Positions 8,054 through 15,980 of a stretch of DNA of 35,925 nt are shown piece by piece. The position numbers were made by a program, and so were the translations under genes. Every line of letters starts with the position of its first letter. Position 1 is the first letter of the stretch. The stretch is from Fen-1362 sp964597035 (GTDB lineage Bacteria > Planctomycetota > Phycisphaerae > Sedimentisphaerales > Anaerobacaceae): the NCBI GenBank assembly GCA_964597035.1, contig CAZQWM010000023.1, forward strand, positions 1 to 35,925, in the 5' to 3' direction. The notes under the pieces are model-generated. The model searched no databases, was not told where the DNA came from, and was given only the letters and a program-made list of their open reading frames with translations.

Positions 8054-9022
8054 CTACTGTGTAACCGCCTGCTGGGCGGACGCCTGGTTAACAAGGAACA
8101 ATACCGCCATACGGACCGCGACGCCGTTGGTGACCTGCTGGAGGATGACACTGTTGCGTCCGTCGGCGACTTCGCTTTCCATCTCCAGCCCTCGGTTTAT
8201 TGGGCCGGGGTGCATAACCAGGATGTCGGATTTGGCCCTTTTCATACGGTCAACGGTCAGGCCGAAATAGTGTGAGTATTCGCGGACCGACGGAAAGGGA
8301 TTGCCGCCTAATCGCTCGAACTGGATACGAAGCATATTTATGACGTCAACTTTTTCGATTACCTCGTCGAGCGAGTAACTGATTTTGACGGGAAGCTGCT
8401 CGGCCTGTGAGGGCATCAGTGTCGGCGGGCCTACAAATGTTACCTCGGCGCCGAGTTTGGTCATCGCCCACATATCGCTGCGGGCCACCCGCGAATGTGC
8501 GATATCGCCGACAATCGCGATTTTAAGTCCCTTAAGAGTTCCTCGCAGCTTGCGAATCGTGTAGGCGTCGAGCAAACCCTGGGTTGGGTGTTCGCAGTAG
8601 CCGTCGCCGGCGTTGACAACACAGGCGCTGATATGTTTGCTCAGCAGCATAGGGGCCCCGCCTGCGCTATGCCTGATGACTACAATGTCAATACCCATCG
8701 CTTCGAGGTTGCGGGCAGTATCCAAAAGCGTTTCGCCTTTGCTGACGGAGCTGTCCTTTTTCGTGAACTCGATGACATCGGCGCTTAGCCGGCTGGCAGC
8801 CAGAGCGAAGCTGTTCCGGGTGCGGGTGCTGTCCTCGAAGAATAAATTTACCACGAGCTTGCCCCGCAAAGGCGGCGCCTTTTTGACCGCCCGGCTGCTT
8901 ATTTGCTCAAAGCCAGCGGCGGTATCGAGGATGTAGCTGATTTCATCTGCGGTTAGCTCTCGCAGGCCGAGCAGATGCTTGCGGTGCCATTTGGTTTTCT
9001 TCGTTTTGGTTTTCTGGGCCAT
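8054..9022 (-). CDS. pyrB: Aspartate carbamoyltransferase, catalytic subunit
   Basis: The 322-residue protein condenses carbamoyl phosphate and aspartate. The carbamoyl-phosphate loop DSTRTRNSF (Ser65-Thr66-Arg67-Thr68), Lys in VSKGET (about 95), HPTQGLLD (His145) and a C-terminal HPGPINRG (aspartate site) are all present. The N-terminus carries a short basic stretch (KTKTKKTKWHRKHLLGL) before the usual domain. No regulatory subunit gene pyrI lies nearby, as in PyrR-type operons where the enzyme works as a simple trimer. No strong Shine-Dalgarno site is visible; translation may depend on coupling with pyrR 35 bases upstream. Confidence 0.97.
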   Translation of the reverse strand: MAQKTKTKKTKWHRKHLLGLRELTADEISYILDTAAGFEQISSRAVKKAPPLRGKLVVNLFFEDSTRTRNSFALAASRLSADVIEFTKKDSSVSKGETLLDTARNLEAMGIDIVVIRHSAGGAPMLLSKHISACVVNAGDGYCEHPTQGLLDAYTIRKLRGTLKGLKIAIVGDIAHSRVARSDMWAMTKLGAEVTFVGPPTLMPSQAEQLPVKISYSLDEVIEKVDVINMLRIQFERLGGNPFPSVREYSHYFGLTVDRMKRAKSDILVMHPGPINRGLEMESEVADGRNSVILQQVTNGVAVRMAVLFLVNQASAQQAVTQ

Positions 9023-9057
9023 ACGTTATTCGTTTATAAGCTCACATTTAGCCCGGT

Positions 9058-9585
9058 TTATTCGATGACGACCTGCTCTTTGCTGTCCGATTCCTTCAGC
9101 AGCACCTGGACGAGTTCTCCCGGCTTGGCATCTGCCTCATAACCGGCATAGTCGGCCTGGATTGGGTATTCGCGCCCGGCCCTGTCCACGAGCACCGCCA
9201 GGCGTATTGCTTTGGGTCTGCCAAGGTCTATCAGTGCATCCATTGCTGCCCGTGCGGAGCGACCCGTGTGAAGAACGTCGTCGACCAGAACGATAATCCT
9301 GTCGTCTATATCGAAGCCGATTTCTGTGGTACGGACCTGTGGCTGGGTATTGCCCTGCGGCGAATTGAGGTCGTCGCGGTAGAGCGTGATGTCGAGCGTT
9401 CCGCAGGGCACGTCGCCGCCGGTTTTATCGGATAATTTGCCCGCCAGCCGTTGTGCTAAGATTTCGCCTCTGCTGCGAATCCCGACCACGGCTATTTCCA
9501 CGCCGTCCGGCGTATCGTCAACAATACGCTTTGCCAGGCCGTTCAGGGCTTGTTCGATTTGTTTTGCGTTCAGTAATACCTTCAT
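9058..9585 (-). CDS. pyrR: PyrR bifunctional pyrimidine regulator / uracil phosphoribosyltransferase
   Basis: From the ATG at 9585 the protein is 175 residues, the normal PyrR length. The PRPP-binding loop VLVDDVLHTGRSARAA (99-114) and DLGRPKAIRLAVLVDR match the family, and IAVVGIRSRG and LDITLYRDD are typical. PyrR either binds pyr mRNA in response to UMP or makes UMP from uracil. A 32-residue upstream extension in the same frame (to 9681) would cover the promoter and is rejected. The predicted leader is only about 38 bases and shows no PyrR-binding loop or terminator pair, so classical attenuation at this site is not supported. Confidence 0.95.
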   Translation of the reverse strand: MKVLLNAKQIEQALNGLAKRIVDDTPDGVEIAVVGIRSRGEILAQRLAGKLSDKTGGDVPCGTLDITLYRDDLNSPQGNTQPQVRTTEIGFDIDDRIIVLVDDVLHTGRSARAAMDALIDLGRPKAIRLAVLVDRAGREYPIQADYAGYEADAKPGELVQVLLKESDSKEQVVIE

Positions 9586-9629
9586 TTTTAAGATTGGCCC
9601 TCTAAGAAAATGCCCCTGGGTGCGGCCGG

Positions 9630-9658
9630 AGTATACCAGTTTGAAGACCGAAAGGCAA
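9630..9658 (-). promoter_or_regulatory. Promoter of the pyrR-pyrB-pyrC operon
   Basis: TTGCCT (9658-9653), 17 bases, TATACT (9635-9630), with TG one base before the -10 box (extended -10). Start expected near 9623, giving a leader of about 38 bases before pyrR. Confidence 0.6.
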
Positions 9659-9708
9659 GACCGGGTAAGATTAAAGCGCAAAGCTTAAAAACCGCGAAAT
9701 CTCGAGTT

Positions 9709-10632
9709 TTATGCTCGTTGCCAGAAGGCGATGGCGACCGAGGTGGTGATTATACAGACGAAGACAAAGAATGCGGCGGGCATTGCAGATTCGGGGCCGA
9801 AGTGTGTCAGGGCCAGCGTGGTGCCCAGACCGGCGTTTTGCATCCCTATTTCGATGGCCAGCGTTCGCCTTCGGGGGGTATTCATTTTGAATAGCTTGCC
9901 GACGGAATAGCCGCAGCTCATCCCCCACAGGTTCAAGATTACAACCGCCGCCAAAACGGATATGGTTGCACGGGGCAGATAATCACGATTGAGGGCGATG
10001 ACAAGCGAGCAGATAAAAATTATGAACGTCACGGATATGGCGGGGAATACCGGCAGGATGCGCTCGATGTGCTTTTTGAAATAGTGACGGATGCCGAATC
10101 CGGCGACCAGCGGGATGATAACCATAATGAGCACGTCAGAGACCATATCCCAGAATGGCACCGGGACTTTCGAGCTGGCCAGCAGATACGTCAGGCCGGG
10201 CGTCAAAAGAGGGCACAACAGCGTTGAGACGGTTGTCAGGGAGACCGAATAGGCGACGTCGGCCTTGGCGATGTAGCTCATTACATTGCTGGCCATCGCG
10301 CCGGGTGCTGCGCCTGTGAGGACCAGGCCGGCGGTTATTGCGGGCGGCAGATTGAGAAGCCGGGCGATGACGAATGCGCCTAAGGGCATAATTGTAAACT
10401 GCGCGCAGGTGCCAATAAGGACGACTACCGGGTTGCGGAGTATGTGTCTGAAATCATCAATCGAAAGGACGGCCCCAATGCCGAACATAGTGAGAGCAAA
10501 AAACGCCTTGTTCCAGCTTTTCAGCGAGACGAAAGGCCCCGGCACAAAGTATGCCAGAATACCGAAGGCGACTACCCATACGCCGAGATACCTTGTATAG
10601 AGGGTAAGGCCTCTTTTCAATACGGGATTCAT
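9709..10632 (-). CDS. Bile acid:sodium symporter-family (BASS) transporter
   Basis: The 307-residue protein is a string of about nine to ten hydrophobic helices. The family signature TGAAPGAMASNVMSYIAK lies in the middle, in the crossover region that binds sodium and substrate in ASBT-fold proteins. Length and the paired N- and C-terminal halves fit BASS carriers, which move organic anions such as pantoate, pyruvate or bile acids with sodium. The substrate cannot be read from sequence. It starts 7 bases after the MscS-type gene stop, so it is the second gene of that transcript, and may share its promoter at 11733-11760. Confidence 0.85.
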   Translation of the reverse strand: MNPVLKRGLTLYTRYLGVWVVAFGILAYFVPGPFVSLKSWNKAFFALTMFGIGAVLSIDDFRHILRNPVVVLIGTCAQFTIMPLGAFVIARLLNLPPAITAGLVLTGAAPGAMASNVMSYIAKADVAYSVSLTTVSTLLCPLLTPGLTYLLASSKVPVPFWDMVSDVLIMVIIPLVAGFGIRHYFKKHIERILPVFPAISVTFIIFICSLVIALNRDYLPRATISVLAAVVILNLWGMSCGYSVGKLFKMNTPRRRTLAIEIGMQNAGLGTTLALTHFGPESAMPAAFFVFVCIITTSVAIAFWQRA

Positions 10633-10639
10633 AGATGTT

Positions 10640-11692
10640 TTACTTCTTTTTTGGTTTCGGCTTCGGCTGCTCTAATTCGGCTCTCAGCTTCGGCAGGGCC
10701 GACGGGTACTTGTCCTTTATGAATTCTATGAGTTTTTCCCTGATTTCGCATCGCAGGGTCCACAGGGTAGATGCGTCTGCTGCGCTCATAAGGGCACGCA
10801 TTTCAACGGTGCGCTCTGTAGTGTTGGTAATCTGAACAACGCAGACTTTCTTGTCCCATTCCGTTGAGTTCTCCAGAAGCCGTTTCAGCTCTTCCCGGAT
10901 TGAATCAACCGGCACTGTATAATCGACATAGAGAAAGACTGTGCCTAACAAATCGGCCGAGACGCGGGTCCAGTTCTGGAAGGGCTTTTCAATAAAGTAA
11001 GTGATGGGGACGACCAATCGCCGAAGGTCCCAGATTCTGACGACAACGTATGTGAGAGTTACCTCTTCGATTCGCCCCCATTCACCTTCGACAATCACGA
11101 CATCGTCGATGCGAATGGGTTGGGTGATGCCGATTTGCAGTCCGGCTATGAAGGTGCCGATGGTTTTTTGTGCGGCCATACCGACGACGATACCAACCAC
11201 ACCCGCCGAGGCCAGAAGAGCGGTGCCGAGCGAGCGAATCCTCTCGAACGTCATCAGCATCGTCGCCAGTGCAATCAATATGACAAGAACGGTGAAGATC
11301 CTCTTGAGGACGTTTAGCTGGGTGTGCACCTTTCGGGCCTTGAGATTGTCTTTTTCGGCAACGTTGAAACGGTGCAGGACGTAATCGTCAAAGACGTAGG
11401 TCAGTTTGATAAGCAGCGCCGAAAACAGCGCTATCAGGGCAAGAGCAAGCAGGTGCTGGACCGGTTCTGCCACATTATCCGACAGCGACAGAAGCGGAAC
11501 CGCTATGCGCACGGCCAATACTATCATCAGCCAGCGAGTGACTTTGCCGAGGTGCCTGGCAAATGAGTCGTCGGGCAGGCCCTCAAAGTATTTGCCGATT
11601 CGCATAAGGACTCTGAACAAAACTATATGCACCAAAAGGGCAGCCACGACGGCTCCGGCCAACACGCCGATTATTCGGGTGATTGTCTCCAT
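10640..11692 (-). CDS. MscS-family mechanosensitive ion channel
   Basis: The 350-residue membrane protein has an N-terminal helix (IGVLAGAVVAALLVHIVLFR), three further membrane segments, then the pore-lining TM3 region (ASAGVVGIVVGMAAQKTIGT) and the beta domain (PIRIDDVVIVEGEWGRIEEV) of the MscS fold. The C-terminus is short and basic (KPKPKKK). It should act as a pressure-relief or small-ion channel in the inner membrane. A strong Shine-Dalgarno site (AAAGGAGG, 9 bases before ATG) supports the start. It leads the two-gene unit with the BASS transporter. Confidence 0.93.
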   Translation of the reverse strand: METITRIIGVLAGAVVAALLVHIVLFRVLMRIGKYFEGLPDDSFARHLGKVTRWLMIVLAVRIAVPLLSLSDNVAEPVQHLLALALIALFSALLIKLTYVFDDYVLHRFNVAEKDNLKARKVHTQLNVLKRIFTVLVILIALATMLMTFERIRSLGTALLASAGVVGIVVGMAAQKTIGTFIAGLQIGITQPIRIDDVVIVEGEWGRIEEVTLTYVVVRIWDLRRLVVPITYFIEKPFQNWTRVSADLLGTVFLYVDYTVPVDSIREELKRLLENSTEWDKKVCVVQITNTTERTVEMRALMSAADASTLWTLRCEIREKLIEFIKDKYPSALPKLRAELEQPKPKPKKK

Positions 11693-11712
11693 TACAGATG
11701 ACCTCCTTTACT

Positions 11713-11730
11713 AATCAATCATCATTGATT
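11713..11730. promoter_or_regulatory. Inverted repeat at the mscS-type gene transcription start
   Basis: AATCAAT-catc-ATTGATT: perfect 7-base arms separated by 4 bases, lying across the predicted start (near 11726) of the promoter at 11733-11760. The position suits a repressor operator; a short RNA hairpin at the 5' end is the alternative. Confidence 0.45.
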
Positions 11731-11732
11731 CA

Positions 11733-11760
11733 AGTATAGGCAGCTTGAGCGGGGATGCAA
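11733..11760 (-). promoter_or_regulatory. Promoter of the MscS/BASS unit
   Basis: TTGCAT (11760-11755), 16 bases, TATACT (11738-11733) on the minus strand, about 34 bases before the start codon's upstream Shine-Dalgarno region. Confidence 0.55.
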
Positions 11761-11813
11761 CAGTTAATCCTGCCGATAGTAGAGTTGTCTTGAGACGGCA
11801 GGGCCGCGCGAAA

Positions 11814-11866
11814 ACAAATGCACCCCCGCGTCTTCTTGTCGAAGACAAGAGCGGGGGTGCATTTGT
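11814..11866 (-). terminator. Strong terminator after the HtrA-type protease gene
   Basis: A perfect 16-bp stem (ACAAATGCACCCCCGC at 11814-11829 with its complement at 11851-11866), capped by an inner GTCTTC/GAAGAC stem. On the minus strand it ends in TTTGTTTT, so it terminates the protease mRNA. A second 7-bp stem CCTGCCG/CGGCAGG follows at 11769-11802. Confidence 0.85.
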
Positions 11867-11892
11867 GTGCGGTGGTTGTTGTATTCTAAGCT

Positions 11893-13389
11893 TTACTCGG
11901 CGCCGAGATTCAGCACGACCAGAGCACGATAGTGACCGTCGTTTATAAGCAGCAGGGCTTTGCCGGTTTTGGCTGCCTCGGCGATTGCTTCGTTAAATTC
12001 CTTGACGTTTTCTACGGGCTTTCTGTCAACTTCCATAATGAGCATTCCTGAGCTGAGTCCTTTACGAGCGGCCTGGGAGCCGGGGTCCACGCTTGTGATG
12101 ACTACGCCTTTCTGGCCTTTGAAACCGAGCTGTTGAGCAAGGTCCTCTGTGAGGTCCTGGACCTCGAAGCCGAGTTTTTCGAGTGTCTTGGTTGTTGTCT
12201 TTTTGGCCTGCGTTTCGGCCGTGCGCTCGCCCAGCTTGGCTGTGATGCTTTCAGTCTTGCCGTTCCGGAAGATTGTCAGTGTAATCTCGGTGCCGGGCTT
12301 TAGCATGGCGATGCGGTTCCTGAATTCGTTTGCTTTTTGAACTTTTTCGCCGTCGAATTCGGTTATGATGTCATAGCGTTTAAGCCCCGCCTTTTCGGCC
12401 GCGGAATCTTCCGCCACTTCACTTATGACGACGCCTTCGGTTTCTTTTAGCCCTAATGATTCTGCAAGCTCGCTATTGAGGTCGCGCACATATACGCCGA
12501 GCACCGCTCGGACCAGCGGCTCGCCTTCGATGAGACGGTCGTAGTCGAATTTGGCCATATTGGAGGGTATTGCCAGACCGATGCCGATATTGCCGCCCGG
12601 GCCGATGATGGCGGTATTGATTCCGACCACTTTGCCGTCGAGAGTGATAAGCGGTCCGCCTGAATTGCCGGGATTTATGGCCGCGTCGGTCTGAATGAAA
12701 TCCTGGTATTCCAGCTCGTCGATGATATTGCTTCTGCCTTTTGCGCTGACGATACCCGCTGTGACGGTGTGGCTCAGGCCGAACGGGTTTCCGATGGCGA
12801 TGACCCATTCGCCTACTTCGAGTTTATCGGAGTCGGCCAGTTCGAGCCTGGGAAGATTTTCCGCGTCGATTTTAATAAGGGCCACCTCAGTATCCGGGTC
12901 CGTGCCGGTGAGTTTGGCCTGGAATTCTCTGCCGTCAAGCAGGGTTACGGTGATTTCTTCAGCGCTTTCAATAACGTGGTTGTTTGTCAGGATATAGCCA
13001 TCGTCGGAGACGATGAAGCCGGAACCCTGGACGGGCCTGTAAACCTTTCGCTGCTGCTGTTGCTGCTGTTGTTGTTGCCGGGGATAGCGAAAACGCCGGC
13101 CGAAAAATTGCTCGAAGAAATCATCCTCGAAGGGATTGCCGAAAGGCCAGTCGGGGACGGAGGAATACGACTGGGTGATTGCTTGGTTGGCCCTTATACC
13201 GACGACTGCGGGAGAGGCCTTTTCAGCAATTTCGGCAAAGGCCTTGCCCAACTGCCGGAGTGTATCGATGCTTTTTGAGTCTTCGGCAGGGGCGGATAAG
13301 GGTATTAGCAGCGAGATAACAAGCAAAGATGTAATAAGATGGTGACGTTTTGGGAACAGTATGCTGTTTTGGTTGGTGGCTGTGACCAT
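11893..13389 (-). CDS. htrA: Do/HtrA-family periplasmic serine protease with two PDZ domains
   Basis: The 498-residue protein has a signal peptide (hydrophobic core at about 20-34), a trypsin-like domain and two PDZ domains (about 290-380 and 400-490). Catalytic His138 (LTNNHVIES) and Ser243 (NPGNSGGPL) are present. At the third triad position, usually Asp in a DxxTDIAV motif, the sequence reads DPDTEVALIKI, giving Glu168. The loop before the protease core holds nine consecutive glutamines (105-113), in the region corresponding to the LA loop. A Shine-Dalgarno GGAGAT precedes the ATG. Role: degradation and refolding of misfolded envelope proteins. It is a single-gene unit with its own promoter and terminator. 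Confidence 0.95.
   Translation of the reverse strand: MVTATNQNSILFPKRHHLITSLLVISLLIPLSAPAEDSKSIDTLRQLGKAFAEIAEKASPAVVGIRANQAITQSYSSVPDWPFGNPFEDDFFEQFFGRRFRYPRQQQQQQQQQRKVYRPVQGSGFIVSDDGYILTNNHVIESAEEITVTLLDGREFQAKLTGTDPDTEVALIKIDAENLPRLELADSDKLEVGEWVIAIGNPFGLSHTVTAGIVSAKGRSNIIDELEYQDFIQTDAAINPGNSGGPLITLDGKVVGINTAIIGPGGNIGIGLAIPSNMAKFDYDRLIEGEPLVRAVLGVYVRDLNSELAESLGLKETEGVVISEVAEDSAAEKAGLKRYDIITEFDGEKVQKANEFRNRIAMLKPGTEITLTIFRNGKTESITAKLGERTAETQAKKTTTKTLEKLGFEVQDLTEDLAQQLGFKGQKGVVITSVDPGSQAARKGLSSGMLIMEVDRKPVENVKEFNEAIAEAAKTGKALLLINDGHYRALVVLNLGAE
13051..13077. repeat. CAG/CAA trinucleotide run encoding nine glutamines
   Basis: On the coding (minus) strand nine consecutive CAG or CAA codons occur within the protease gene. 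The mixture of both codons makes slippage less likely than in a pure repeat, though length variation among strains is plausible. Confidence 0.85.
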
Positions 13390-13467
13390 TTTTTATCTCC
13401 AAATTACCACTGCCCTGCAAAGATAGCTATTCTTTATGTCAAAGACTGATTTTAAGTATCTAATACG

Positions 13468-13497
13468 ATTTTACCGGCATTAAGTTCGACACGTCAA
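13468..13497 (-). promoter_or_regulatory. Predicted promoter of the HtrA-type protease gene
   Basis: TTGACG (13497-13492), 18 bases, TAAAAT (13473-13468). Start expected near 13461, giving a leader of about 70 bases. Confidence 0.5.
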
Positions 13498-13556
13498 AAG
13501 GTTTTGGGCGAAGCCGGCGAAGGTAACGTCCGGCCGGTTATTATGTGTTAACATTG

Positions 13557-13585
13557 TTGACTATTATGAGCACAAGGCGTATCTT
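13557..13585 (+). promoter_or_regulatory. Predicted promoter of the DUF4139-like gene
   Basis: TTGACT (13557-13562), 17 bases, TATCTT (13580-13585). It points away from the protease promoter, so the 280-base gap holds divergent promoters. Confidence 0.5.
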
Positions 13586-13669
13586 TGACGGCCGGCGGTA
13601 TTTGTGCGAGGCAGAGATTCGGGACGGTGGATATGAGATGAAACATTGTTTTTGTCGGAGGTTTTTACT

Positions 13670-15334
13670 ATGGAATGCTTGAAAAAATCACTGGTTTTCG
13701 GCTTTTTGGTGGTATTTGGATTTGTCGGAGGCGCACTTTCAGACGAGCCGGTGCCGCAGGCGAAAATGGAGCTTCGCCGGGTTACGCTTTTCAAAAACGG
13801 CCTGGGCTTCTTTGTTGCAGAAGTAACTATCCCCGGTAAGACTAAGTCATTTTATGTGATTCCCGAGGCGGCGGCGTCGCACGGGACGTTCTGGGTATCG
13901 TACCCGCCAAAGGTCGAAGTCGAAAACGTTGTTTTCAAAGAGGTCGAGTATGAGAAACTCGTTGAGGCGACCGGAATCGTGGATTTGCTCAGGCCCAACA
14001 CGGAAAAGCAGGTAAAAGTGTATCTCGGCAATAAATCTGTAATCGAGGGCAAGCTGCTTCGCGTGATTTCAAGACCACTGGATAAGCCGCCGAATCTTTA
14101 TGCGCCGGGCAGTATCGACTATGGAGACCGCTCGCATTACCCGGCGTCGGATATGGTACTGTTGCAGACTGACCAGGGACAGGTTGCCGTCGGGGCCGAC
14201 ACAATTGTCAGGGTTGATTTTCCTGATGCTGCACCGGAAACGAAGTATGAGCAAAAAACAAAACAGGTGCGGATGGATGTCGCGCTGAAAAAAGCCGCGT
14301 CAGGCAAGTTGCTGACCGTAAGCTGTCTTGCCAAAGGTGCGACTTGGGCGCCGAGCTATATGATAGATATAACCGAGCCGAACAGGGCGACCATTGCTGC
14401 AAAGGCGGAGATAATTAACGAAGTGTGGGACTTGGACGGAGTGGAAGTGCAGCTTGTCACGGGCTATCCGAATTTACAGTTTGCCGATGTCTTAAGTCCG
14501 ACTGCAATGAAGGGAAATCTTGCGCAGTTTCTGCAGTCACTTATGCGGGGGCAAAGCCCGCACGGGGCGGTGGGAGGAGTGCTTTCCAACGTGATGATGC
14601 AGAGAGCAGAGGTGAGTTTGTCTGCGGAAAGGCGAATAATGCCGATGTACGGTGCGGCTGAAGTGGGCAAGACCGCTGAGGATTTGTTCCTGTATCCGCT
14701 CAAAAAGGTTCACCTGGATAAAGGAGAAGTTGGGTATTTCCCCCTGTTCAGTGAGCCGGTGCCGTTTAAACATATTTATCGCTGGGAGATTCCGGACTAC
14801 GTCAACGCCGAAAGCGGTTACTATGACCAGAGAAGCCAGATGCAAACTGAACCCCAGCAGGAAGTATGGCACTGCATCCGGCTGGAGAATGTTACGAAAC
14901 TGCCCTGGACGACCGCGCCGGCCGAGATAATAAAGGAAGGCGTAATACTCGGCCAGGACATACTGGACTACACGCCGCTCGGGGACAAGGGGACGGTTAA
15001 GATTACCCGGGCGATGAGCGTAAAAGCAGAGCAGGTTGAGCTTGAGACTGACAGGAAACGTGACGCGGCGCAATGGTACGGTTATCACTACGATTTGGTT
15101 ACGGTTCAGGGCAAGCTTTCGGTAACCAATTTTCAGGATAAGCCGATTACTCTTGAGGTTACCAAGACACTTTCCGGAGAGGTAAAGCTGATGCAGCCGG
15201 AAGCAAAAGTCGAAAAACTGGCCAAGGCCCTGCGCGCCGTTAACTCCAACGTCCGGCTGACGTGGACCGTTAAGCTCGCAGCGGGAGAAAACAGGGAAAT
15301 CGTATATAATTATGAAGTGTATGTCCGCAGGTGA
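13670..15334 (+). CDS. Exported DUF4139-like beta-rich protein
   Basis: From the ATG at 13670 the protein is 554 residues with a signal peptide (MECLKKSLVFGFLVVFGFVG, cleavage near ALS-DEP). It opens with RRVTLFKNGLGFFVAEVTIP, the style of DUF4140/DUF4139 proteins, and later has ATWAPSYMIDI and EIINEVWDLDGVEVQLVTGY, which match the DUF4139 core. The C-terminal half is beta-rich without membrane segments. The function of this family is unknown. A Shine-Dalgarno CGGAGG lies 8 bases before this ATG, whereas an upstream in-frame ATG at 13646 has none. No partner gene is fused or overlapping. Confidence 0.82.
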   Translation: MECLKKSLVFGFLVVFGFVGGALSDEPVPQAKMELRRVTLFKNGLGFFVAEVTIPGKTKSFYVIPEAAASHGTFWVSYPPKVEVENVVFKEVEYEKLVEATGIVDLLRPNTEKQVKVYLGNKSVIEGKLLRVISRPLDKPPNLYAPGSIDYGDRSHYPASDMVLLQTDQGQVAVGADTIVRVDFPDAAPETKYEQKTKQVRMDVALKKAASGKLLTVSCLAKGATWAPSYMIDITEPNRATIAAKAEIINEVWDLDGVEVQLVTGYPNLQFADVLSPTAMKGNLAQFLQSLMRGQSPHGAVGGVLSNVMMQRAEVSLSAERRIMPMYGAAEVGKTAEDLFLYPLKKVHLDKGEVGYFPLFSEPVPFKHIYRWEIPDYVNAESGYYDQRSQMQTEPQQEVWHCIRLENVTKLPWTTAPAEIIKEGVILGQDILDYTPLGDKGTVKITRAMSVKAEQVELETDRKRDAAQWYGYHYDLVTVQGKLSVTNFQDKPITLEVTKTLSGEVKLMQPEAKVEKLAKALRAVNSNVRLTWTVKLAAGENREIVYNYEVYVRR

Positions 15335-15372
15335 GTGAATGTTACCGATTTTTGTGAATTTTTGGCGGGGTA

Positions 15373-15401
15373 TTGACGCCGGTGTGACCGCAGAGTAAAA
15401 G
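15373..15401 (+). promoter_or_regulatory. Predicted promoter of the YbaK-type gene
   Basis: TTGACG (15373-15378), 17 bases, TAAAAG (15396-15401), 35 bases before the start codon. Confidence 0.45.
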
Positions 15402-15435
15402 AGACAACTAATTAACAGTTTTTGGAGGGCCAGGT

Positions 15436-15897
15436 ATGCAGGTGCTGGAATATCTCAAAAAGGCGGGGATAAAATATGAACAGAAGCAACACAAACCGAC
15501 GTTTAGCGCTCAGCAGATGGCCGCCGAAGAGCACGAGCCGGGCAGATTCGTCGCCAAGCCGGTGATAGTCAAGGCCGACGGAAAATATATGATGTGTGTG
15601 CTCGGGGCAAGCTTCAAGGTGGATTTGCGGGCGCTGAAAAAAGAGCTGGGGGCAAAGTCGGTTGAGCTTGCCGAAGAGGAGGAGGTCGGTCGGCTGTTCG
15701 GCGATTGCGAGCTTGGTGCCGAGCCGCCTTTCGGCAACCTTTATGATATGCCGACGATTATGGATAAGGCGCTAGAGGCCGACGACCATATAGTGTTCCA
15801 GGCGGGCTCGCATGAAAAGTCTGTTCGTATCTCGATGGCTGACTACCGAAAGCTCGTCGAGCCGAAGGTGCTCCAGTTTAGCTACCATTTGGGCTGA
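15436..15897 (+). CDS. YbaK/ProX-family aminoacyl-tRNA deacylase-like protein
   Basis: This 153-residue single-domain protein has the YbaK/prolyl-tRNA-editing fold: HKPTFSAQQMAA near the N-terminus, the conserved Lys46 in AKPVIVKADGK, and GAEPPFGNLYDMP followed by HIVFQAGSHEKSVRI. Family members hydrolyse mischarged Ala- or Cys-tRNA(Pro). The exact tRNA target is not evident. A Shine-Dalgarno TTGGAGGG lies before the ATG. It converges on the aminotransferase gene, with a hairpin terminator between them. Confidence 0.88.
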   Translation: MQVLEYLKKAGIKYEQKQHKPTFSAQQMAAEEHEPGRFVAKPVIVKADGKYMMCVLGASFKVDLRALKKELGAKSVELAEEEEVGRLFGDCELGAEPPFGNLYDMPTIMDKALEADDHIVFQAGSHEKSVRISMADYRKLVEPKVLQFSYHLG

Positions 15898-15920
15898 CAA
15901 GCGCAACGGCGGCAGCGCAT

Positions 15921-15950
15921 AAAAAGACCCCCGACACGTCGGGGGCCTTT
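15921..15950 (-). terminator. Bidirectional terminator between the YbaK-type and aminotransferase genes
   Basis: CCCCCGAC-ac-GTCGGGGG is a perfect 8-bp stem flanked by AAAAAGA and CCTTT. The better U-tract (TCTTTTT) is on the minus strand, serving the aminotransferase mRNA; the plus strand has a short one. Confidence 0.8.
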
Positions 15951-15980
15951 ACGTGCGGTGTTGGTCTTCAAAGCAATTGG

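Noticed and set aside
14537..15088. 183-codon minus-strand frame inside the DUF4139-like gene
   Set aside because: It is antisense to a well-supported gene and has no ribosome site or recognisable domain.
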